A stretch of 7,319 nucleotides of DNA from Firmicutes bacterium UBA5766. GTDB taxonomy: Bacteria; Bacillota; Desulfotomaculia; Desulfotomaculales; Nap2-2B. Each line of letters begins with the position of its first letter. Position 1 is the stretch's first letter. The stretch spans positions 17,800 through 25,118 of the forward strand of contig DIEU01000052.1 of assembly GCA_002418775.1 (NCBI GenBank). Direction: 5' to 3'. Under the pieces are notes generated by a model that was not told the DNA's origin, did not search any database, and saw only the letters and a program-made list of their open reading frames with translations. Below are positions 1 to 3,750 of the stretch, one piece after another. The position numbers and the translations under genes are program-made.

Positions 1-785
1 AGGCCATGCTCGAAGACATCGCCATACTTACCAGCGGCACTGTCATCACTGAAGAACTCGGTTTAAAGCTTGACAAGGCAACTGTTGACATGTTGGGCAA
101 AGCATCAAAGGTTAGAATTAAGAAGGAAGAAACAATTATAGTCGGCGGCGCCGGCAATCCTGACGCCATAACCGCCAGAATAACTCAGATCAAGAAGCAA
201 ATCGAAGAAACCACTTCTGATTTCGACCGTGAAAAACTGCAGGAGCGCCTTGCCAAACTGGCCGGCGGAGTAGCCGTCATCCAGGTTGGCGCCGCAACCG
301 AAACAGAGATGAAAGAAAAGAAACTGCGCATCGAAGACGCCCTCAACGCAACCCGGGCGGCTGTCGAAGAAGGCATTGTCCCGGGCGGCGGCGTAGCGTA
401 TATCGAAGCCGTAAAGTCGCTGGAAGACATGAAGGGCGAAACCCCGGACGAAAATACAGGGATTAACATAATCCGCAAAGCACTGGAAGAACCCGTGAGG
501 CAGATCGCCAATAATGCCGGCGTGGAAGGTTCCGTAGTTGTGGAAAAAGTTAAGACATCCGCTCCCGGCGTTGGTTTTAACGCCTTAGATGGTGTCTATG
601 TCAACATGATTGAAGCTGGTATTGTCGATCCTGCAAAGGTTACCCGTTCAGCTCTGCAAAACGCAGCCTCCATCTCGGCGATGATCCTGACGACTGAAAC
701 CCTGGTCGCCGACAAACCTGACAAGAAGGATGATTTCGGCGGCATGGGCGGCGGCATGGGCGGCGGCATGCCCCCGATGATGTAA
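1..785 (+). CDS. groEL: Chaperonin GroEL, 3' half (5' end outside window)
   Basis: This is the C-terminal half of the 60-kDa chaperonin, which forms the double-ring ATP-driven folding chamber in the cytoplasm with GroES. The frame is open from the first base: bases 1-2 finish a Lys codon, giving KAMLEDIAILT, which aligns with E. coli GroEL near residue 288. The visible protein covers the end of the apical domain, the intermediate domain and the second equatorial part. The segment RIEDALNATRAAVEEG contains the Asp equivalent to catalytic Asp398, and IVPGGGVAY follows as the nucleotide-contact loop. The C-terminus is a GGM-repeat tail ending in MPPMM, typical of bacterial GroEL. By that alignment the full protein would be about 546 residues, normal for the family. 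groES is expected upstream but is not in view. The identification is very secure. Confidence 0.98.
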   Translation, partial: AMLEDIAILTSGTVITEELGLKLDKATVDMLGKASKVRIKKEETIIVGGAGNPDAITARITQIKKQIEETTSDFDREKLQERLAKLAGGVAVIQVGAATETEMKEKKLRIEDALNATRAAVEEGIVPGGGVAYIEAVKSLEDMKGETPDENTGINIIRKALEEPVRQIANNAGVEGSVVVEKVKTSAPGVGFNALDGVYVNMIEAGIVDPAKVTRSALQNAASISAMILTTETLVADKPDKKDDFGGMGGGMGGGMPPMM

Positions 786-812
786 TTACACCTTTAAAAA
801 CTGGTCAAGACC

Positions 813-849
813 AAACCCCCTTCGCTTATAAACGGGCATGGGGGTTTTT
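813..849 (+). terminator. Rho-independent terminator after groEL
   Basis: AAACCCCC (813-820) pairs with GGGGGTTT (840-847) and is followed by further T residues, 27 bp after the groEL stop. The loop is long, about 19 nt, so the hairpin is moderate. It separates groEL from deoC and argues against the far-upstream ATG at 838 as the deoC start, because that ATG lies inside the 3' arm. Confidence 0.65.
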
Positions 850-850
850 A

Positions 851-879
851 TTGACTTTAAGGTCCCCTTCGGTTATGGT
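851..879 (+). promoter_or_regulatory. Candidate sigma-A promoter for deoC-ogt
   Basis: TTGACT (851-856) is separated by 17 bp from TATGGT (874-879), a good -35 and a fair -10, directly after the groEL terminator. Transcription would begin close to 886, leaving a very short leader before the deoC start at 895 or 901. That short leader is the main reason for doubt. Confidence 0.4.
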
Positions 880-894
880 GAAACGGGTGATCAG

Positions 895-1581
895 ATGAAT
901 ATGACAAGAAATCAAATGGCTGAAATCATCGACCATACACTTTTAAAAGCGACGGCCTCCGAAAAGGACATCCTGCTTCTGTGTGAAGAAGCAAGATTAT
1001 ACGGGTTTGGGTATATATGCACAAATCCCTGCTTGGTAAAAAAAGCCGCGGCAGAACTTGCCGGGACGAAAACCAGGATTTGCACAGTAATCGGTTTCCC
1101 TCTGGGCGCAACGACCACTCCGGTTAAGCTCAGCGAGGCAGCTGAAGCTGTGCAAAACGGCTGCTCCGGGGTAGACATGGTCATCAACCTGGGGGCGCTG
1201 AAAAGCGGATCTTACAGGCAGGTTGAAGATGAAATAAAAGCTGTTGCCGATGCCGTGTCGGCCTGCCGCAAAGACGCACATGTAAAAGTAATTATCGAAA
1301 CCTGTTATCTAAGCAGCCAGGAGAAAAAGACCGCCTGCCTCATCGCCCGGGATGCTGGCGCGCGCTTTGTCAAGACAAGCACGGGGTTCGGCAGCGCCGG
1401 CGCTACTGTGGAAGACGTGGCGCTGATCAGAAGCGTTATCGGGCAGGCAATGGGCATCAAGGCTGCCGGGGGAATAAAGACGCTTGCTCAGGCTGTCGCC
1501 CTGGTTGAAGCCGGGGCAACGAGACTGGGTACAAGTTCGGGAATTGCTATTATCAAAGAAATGGATGCCGCTGCTCAATGA
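895..1581 (+). CDS. deoC: Deoxyribose-phosphate aldolase DeoC
   Basis: DeoC is a class I aldolase that cleaves 2-deoxy-D-ribose 5-phosphate to glyceraldehyde 3-phosphate and acetaldehyde in deoxynucleoside catabolism. The 228-residue product has the usual length and the TIM-barrel signature motifs: IIDHTLLK near the N-terminus, GVDMVINLGALK with the conserved Asp at about residue 94, FVKTSTGFG with the Schiff-base Lys at about 160, and IKAAGGIKT with the second catalytic Lys at about 189. I chose ATG 895 because GGGTGA lies just upstream and family members begin about a dozen residues before IDHTLLK. ATG 901 is also possible. ATG 838 would add 19 unrelated residues and overlap the groEL terminator. 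The stop codon overlaps the start of ogt by four bases (ATGA), so the two genes are probably translationally coupled. Confidence 0.95.
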   Translation: MNMTRNQMAEIIDHTLLKATASEKDILLLCEEARLYGFGYICTNPCLVKKAAAELAGTKTRICTVIGFPLGATTTPVKLSEAAEAVQNGCSGVDMVINLGALKSGSYRQVEDEIKAVADAVSACRKDAHVKVIIETCYLSSQEKKTACLIARDAGARFVKTSTGFGSAGATVEDVALIRSVIGQAMGIKAAGGIKTLAQAVALVEAGATRLGTSSGIAIIKEMDAAAQ

Positions 1582-2123
1582 TACAGCTTATTCAGACACA
1601 AATTTTTGAAACAGCGTTTGGGTTTGTGCACAGCGCCTGGTTTAATAAAGGCCTGGCTGCGCTTACACTGCCGCAGGAAAGTCTCAACGAAGCAATTTGT
1701 GTAATGGAAAGAAAATTAGCTGGTTGGAAGGATAGGAATGCATTTTCTGCCCCGGACATGCCTGCAGAAGAATTAGATGAGCTGCTCCCGTGTTTTAGAA
1801 GCCTGCTCCTGGATTATTACAACGGGCTGCCCGTAAATTTTAACATTCCAGTAGATCTGTCCTGGTGCACACCCTTCCAGCTCAGTGTTTTAAATGCTAT
1901 CCGGGCAATACCGTATGGCAGCGCCCTTTCCTACAGACAGGTAGGCATAGCCGCCGGGTATCCCAAAGCAGCCAGAGCGGTTGGCAATGCAGCCGGCTCA
2001 AATCTCACGCCCGTTGTGATTCCCTGCCACAGGGTAATTATGCATAACGGGAAGCAGGGTGGTTTCAGTGACAGGATAGGCTTCAAGAAATTGCTGCTGG
2101 ATCTCGAATCCGCGAATGTCTAA
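1578..2123 (+). CDS. ogt: Methylated-DNA--protein-cysteine methyltransferase (Ogt/MGMT)
   Basis: This suicide DNA-repair protein transfers alkyl groups from O6-alkylguanine (and O4-alkylthymine) to its own cysteine. The 181-residue product has the expected layout: a weakly conserved N-terminal domain (about 1-90), then the DNA-binding and active-site domain starting at TPFQLSVLNAIRAIPYGSALSYRQVG. The run GYPKAARAVGNAAGSNLTPVVIPCHRVI contains the PCHR active site, with the acceptor Cys at residue 150 and the conserved Asn near 142. It closes with a GGFS...KKLLLDLE helix. The helix-turn-helix Arg finger is likely the Arg of ARAVG. No strong ribosome binding site is visible. The ATGA overlap with deoC suggests coupling. 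Pairing with deoC has no obvious pathway logic and is probably a shared-promoter arrangement. Confidence 0.95.
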   Translation: MIQLIQTQIFETAFGFVHSAWFNKGLAALTLPQESLNEAICVMERKLAGWKDRNAFSAPDMPAEELDELLPCFRSLLLDYYNGLPVNFNIPVDLSWCTPFQLSVLNAIRAIPYGSALSYRQVGIAAGYPKAARAVGNAAGSNLTPVVIPCHRVIMHNGKQGGFSDRIGFKKLLLDLESANV

Positions 2124-2124
2124 T

Positions 2125-2214
2125 TGTCAAACGAAAAAGATCGGGCTTCGCCCGATGCGCCTTATATCCCCAGGCTTAAAAGCCGGGGCTTTACGGCGCA
2201 TTCTGGTAAGAATA
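2125..2214. repeat. Dispersed cruciform repeat, copy A
   Basis: This 87-90 bp sequence recurs at 2699-2787 with two substitutions in the first 87 bp and then a one-base indel. It contains ATCGGGC/GCCCGAT (2140-2156, loop TTC) and a larger cruciform, ATGCGCC (2155-2161) with GGCGCAT (2195-2201), enclosing CCCC-A-GGCTT / AAGCC-GGGG (2168-2188). Such hairpins resemble REP/PATE-type elements and IS200/IS605 ends. The family assignment is inference. Placed right after ogt, the first hairpin may also serve as a transcription stop. Confidence 0.75.
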
Positions 2215-2237
2215 GGCGAATATCGATTGCAAGTCTA

Positions 2238-2267
2238 TTGTTCGGATGGCTTCTTTTATGGTATAAT
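2238..2267 (+). promoter_or_regulatory. Promoter of tRNA-Thr
   Basis: TTGTTC (2238-2243), an 18-bp gap, and TATAAT (2262-2267) preceded by TGG, an extended -10. The -10 box ends 10 bp before the mature tRNA 5' end at 2278, so the primary transcript would have only a few extra 5' bases. Confidence 0.75.
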
Positions 2268-2277
2268 TTTTAATAAC

Positions 2278-2352
2278 GCTGGTGTGGCTCAGAGGTAGAG
2301 CAGCGCACTCGTAATGCGCAGGCCGTCGGTTCAAATCCGACCACCAGCTCCA
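2278..2352 (+). tRNA. tRNA-Thr (anticodon CGT)
   Basis: The 75-nt cloverleaf is complete. The acceptor stem is GCTGGTG/CACCAGC, the D stem GCTC/GAGC, and the anticodon stem GCGCA/TGCGC with loop CTCGTAA, so anticodon CGT reads the Thr codon ACG. The T arm is GTCGG-TTCAAAT-CCGAC, the discriminator is T, and CCA is encoded (2350-2352). It has its own promoter and terminator. Confidence 0.97.
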
Positions 2353-2364
2353 AAGATAAGCAAG

Positions 2365-2388
2365 CCCCGCAAGGTCTGCGGGGTTTTA
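2365..2388 (+). terminator. Rho-independent terminator of tRNA-Thr
   Basis: CCCCGCA (2365-2371) and TGCGGGG (2377-2383) form a perfect 7-bp stem with a 5-nt loop, followed by TTTT. It starts 12 bp after the tRNA CCA end. Confidence 0.9.
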
Positions 2389-2428
2389 GTTTAATAACAG
2401 AGCAAGATAATGGATAGGGTTCCGGGAG

Positions 2429-2509
2429 GAAGAACCTGTGGCTGCCTTTTTTGCGCTGCACGAAGAAACCCATGCGCTGCAAGATTCGAATCAGTTCCTG
2501 GCCGTTGAC
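2429..2509 (-). pseudogene. Truncated hicA-type toxin gene fragment
   Basis: The minus-strand frame reads NGQELIRILQRMGF, then FVQRKKGSHRFF. This matches the N-terminal half of HicA toxins (YcfA family, double-stranded-RNA-binding-like fold mRNA interferases), including the glycine before the first helix and the conserved G-S-H with the catalytic histidine. Normal HicA has about 60-80 residues and continues after GSH with a strand and helix rich in Val/Pro. Here the frame changes abruptly to unrelated sequence that runs into the tRNA terminator and tRNA. There is no start codon at the expected place: the codon before Asn is GTC, and the open frame extends upstream into transposon-end-like DNA. 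No hicB antitoxin is visible. I read it as a remnant broken at both ends and non-functional. Confidence 0.65.
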
Positions 2510-2640
2510 GTTCTCCCCATGACTAAAGCCAGGGGATTCAAACCCCATGACTCAATACTATAGTTTGATTCTCGGTTCTTCTGCAGATGCCAGCGCACCC
2601 ACATCCCCGAAGGCTCAGCCCGAGCCCTTTCTTTTGCAAG
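2505..2640 (-). ncRNA. Orphan IS200/IS605 right end with omega-RNA-like structure
   Basis: On the minus strand the sequence contains CCGAGAATC (2567-2575), a GGGG/CCCC hairpin with loop TTTA followed by GTC (2515-2535), and then GAGAACGTCAA ending at 2505. As I recall the family, TnpB-associated omega RNAs end this way: GAATC, a terminal hairpin with a TTTAGTC apex, then TCAA at the transposon border, with the guide beyond it. A further stem GGCTC/GAGCC (2612-2626) lies upstream. The end hairpin seems partly duplicated: CCCCATGACT occurs at 2515-2524 and 2543-2552. No tnpB is present. A short minus-strand frame near 2620-2698 reading GEFERQL recalls TnpB, but too weakly to call. Beyond the TCAA lies the hicA fragment, so the element probably inserted there. 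Confidence 0.4.
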
Positions 2641-2698
2641 CGGAGGCGAGCTGTCGCTCAAACTCTCCCAATTTTATTATATCAAAAAGGGGAGTGGC
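2549..2698. other. Gene-free stretch between transposon end and repeat copy B
   Basis: There is no convincing gene on either strand; the overlapping plus-strand frames lack a ribosome binding site and run into repeat copy B and the first CRISPR repeat. The left two thirds hold the omega-RNA-like stems described separately. The rest is AT-rich sequence near 2670-2690 without a recognisable signal. Confidence 0.5.
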
Positions 2699-2787
2699 TG
2701 TCAAGCGAAAAAGATCGGGCTTCGCCCGATGCGCCTTATATCCCCAGGCTTAAAAGCAGGGGCTTTACGGCGCATTCTGGTAAGATA
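2699..2787. repeat. Dispersed cruciform repeat, copy B
   Basis: Second copy of the repeat at 2125-2214, same orientation, offset 574 bp. It differs by AAGCG for AAACG and AAGCAGGGG for AAGCCGGGG, plus a one-base deletion near the end. It stops 16 bp before the first CRISPR repeat and so marks the outer, leader-distal border of the array. Confidence 0.75.
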
Positions 2788-2803
2788 GCATCTTTGGAGC
2801 TTT

Positions 2804-2839
2804 GTTTCCGTCCCCTTAATCGGGGATTTTGTTTTTAAT
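2804..2839 (-). repeat. Outermost CRISPR repeat (leader-distal), isolated
   Basis: A perfect 36-bp copy of the array repeat, separated from the next copy by 668 bp instead of about 36. It is the last repeat in the predicted direction of transcription. Its perfect sequence shows that it has not decayed, unlike many terminal repeats. Confidence 0.95.
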
Positions 2840-2883
2840 TTTCCTCACCTTACTTTCAAGCCCAAATATAAATGACAATTTAC

Positions 2884-3027
2884 TACTACAGCGAAAACTA
2901 AAAGTTAGCGGAGCCATGGGGACGGTTCGAGCGCTTCCGGAGCGAAGCGAAGGACCGGAGGGAAAGCGATGGAACCGTCCCCATGGCGTAGCGCGCATAA
3001 CGAAATAAGCAATATTTCGCTGTAGTA
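2884..3027. mobile_element. 144-bp MITE/REP-like element with inverted ends and TTAC duplication
   Basis: Perfect 13-bp inverted ends, TACTACAGCGAAA (2884-2896) and its complement (3015-3027), are flanked by TTAC on both sides (2880-2883 and 3028-3031), a likely 4-bp target duplication. Inside is a perfect 16-bp inverted repeat, GCCATGGGGACGGTTC (2913-2928) with its complement (2972-2987), around a further imperfect stem. It has no coding capacity, so it would be moved in trans. Removing the element and one TTAC leaves the stop codon of the adjacent gene intact, so the insertion was probably harmless. Confidence 0.65.
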
Positions 3028-3210
3028 TTACTTACGATTACTAGTCGGGATTTGTGTTAGCACTGTTATACCCGGCGAAGAAGGCTGGTTGTTTCCAACT
3101 ACTCCTTGTTGATTAACCTTCACTGGCCCTTTCGGGCTATACTTCCCGTCCGGTGCCCGGGGGATAAACGTTTTGCTCTGTGGACTATAATTCCATATAC
3201 TACCACTCAC
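3028..3210 (-). CDS. Small basic protein of unknown function, second gene of an in-array operon
   Basis: I do not recognise this 60-residue protein. It starts with GTG (3210) behind GAAGGTGAT with good spacing, and that ribosome binding site overlaps the stop codon of the upstream gene, with 7 bp between the genes, so translation is probably coupled. The sequence begins SGSIWNYSPQSKTF, has PDGKYSPKGPVKVN in the middle, and ends in a Pro/Ser/Thr-rich tail finishing NRK. It is basic (seven Lys/Arg against one acidic residue), has no hydrophobic segment and looks soluble and partly disordered. The TAA stop lies exactly at the border of the 144-bp MITE-like element. The codon after GTAAG would still be TAA without the insertion, so the protein is not truncated. 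The gene lies between two CRISPR repeats. Confidence 0.55.
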   Translation of the reverse strand: MSGSIWNYSPQSKTFIPRAPDGKYSPKGPVKVNQQGVVGNNQPSSPGITVLTQIPTSNRK

Positions 3211-3217
3211 TTTTATA

Positions 3218-3472
3218 TCACCTTCTTTCTTGTTCAGATAACTTTACGGCAGCTCGATACTCTTCTTCACCAGCTTCCACCCAATTGATCCACTTGAACC
3301 ATACTTGAAGTGGCTGAACATCAGAGTACTCATCTTCATCCAAGTTGTGGACTTGTGCTGGACCGTTTAAATTTTTAGAACGAATATCACTCAGTTCTGC
3401 CAACAAAAACACCTCAGCTCCATTAGCTTCTTTCGCTACAACTATAGGATTTGACAAATTGCTACTACTCAT
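3218..3472 (-). CDS. Small acidic protein of unknown function, first gene of an in-array operon
   Basis: I do not recognise this 84-residue protein. ATG 3472 is chosen because GAGGAGG (3479-3485) lies six bases upstream, an excellent Gram-positive ribosome binding site. The adjacent ATG at 3475 is too close, and an ATG at 3499 has no such site. The protein starts MSSSNLSNPIVVAKEANG, has VFLLAELSDIR, an acidic patch LDEDEYSD, and an aromatic helix-like segment VWFKWINWVEAGEEEYRAAVKLSEQERR. It has about 15 acidic and 8 basic residues, no signal peptide and no membrane segment. The next gene follows after 7 bp and encodes a basic protein, so an acidic/basic pair acting together is possible but unproven. 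No clear promoter is seen: only 35 bp separate the start from a CRISPR repeat, and the operon points the same way as the array transcript. Confidence 0.6.
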   Translation of the reverse strand: MSSSNLSNPIVVAKEANGAEVFLLAELSDIRSKNLNGPAQVHNLDEDEYSDVQPLQVWFKWINWVEAGEEEYRAAVKLSEQERR

Positions 3473-3507
3473 CATAAACCTCCTCAACAGGGATTCCATG
3501 TTTGGAA

Positions 3508-3543
3508 GTTTCCGTCCCCTTAATCGGGGATTTTGTTTTTAAT
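3508..3543 (-). repeat. CRISPR repeat between the two oversized intervals
   Basis: A perfect 36-bp repeat. In the direction of array transcription it lies directly upstream of the two-gene operon and directly downstream of the MITE-like element at 3544-3730. Cleavage eight bases from its 3' end would give an RNA beginning ACGGAAAC, 43 nt ahead of the start codon at 3472. Confidence 0.95.
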
Positions 3544-3730
3544 CCCATTATATAATATGGTTATCCAGTTAGCTCAGAAAGTCACCTACATGGCAGATGC
3601 ACAGATCGTAATGAGGCTATTTGATTAGCTCAGGCATACAAAATCTGCAATTAAAGCGGTGGCAAACTTTGTTTAAAGGGTAAAGAGAAGGAACTCCTGA
3701 GCTAATCAGATAGCCATATTATATAATAGG
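3544..3730. mobile_element. 187-bp MITE-like element with 34-bp inverted ends
   Basis: The left end, CCCATTATATAATATGG... (3544-3577), and the reverse complement of the right end (3697-3730) agree at 29 of 34 positions. Both begin with the palindrome ATTATATAAT and finish with TTAGCTCAG. A third, partial copy, GGCTATTTGATTAGCTCAGG (3615-3634), lies inside in the same sense as the left end. There is no open frame of useful length. The left end starts at the first base after the CRISPR repeat. On the right, 20 bp remain before the next repeat. No target duplication is obvious. A structured RNA is an alternative reading. Confidence 0.6.
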
Positions 3731-3750
3731 GTTAGGAAAGATATCTTAAA

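Noticed and set aside
838..894. Upstream ATG at 838 as start of deoC
   Set aside because: It lies within the 3' arm of the groEL terminator, has no ribosome binding site, and adds 19 residues not found in the family. ATG 895 or 901 is better.
2270..2428. The hicA frame continuing through the tRNA as a longer functional protein
   Set aside because: After the GSHRFF motif the translation is the complement of a terminator and a tRNA gene, so it is read-through of a broken gene.
2547..2838. Plus-strand open frames at 2547-2753 and 2587-2838
   Set aside because: They run through the omega-RNA-like region, repeat copy B and the first CRISPR repeat, with no ribosome binding site or family resemblance.
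2913..2987. GGGGACGG shared between the CRISPR repeat and the inner inverted repeat of the 144-bp element, as a sign of common origin
   Set aside because: Only eight bases match, the surrounding sequence differs, and the element has its own ends and target duplication. Chance is sufficient.
2816..2998. Minus-strand frame at 2816-2998
   Set aside because: It translates the MITE palindrome and part of a CRISPR repeat, and has no credible start signal.
2788..3507. Similarity of the short sequences beside the two isolated repeats (TTTGGAGC and TTTGGAAG) as cassette borders
   Set aside because: The match is only six or seven AT-rich bases with an indel, too short to define a duplication.
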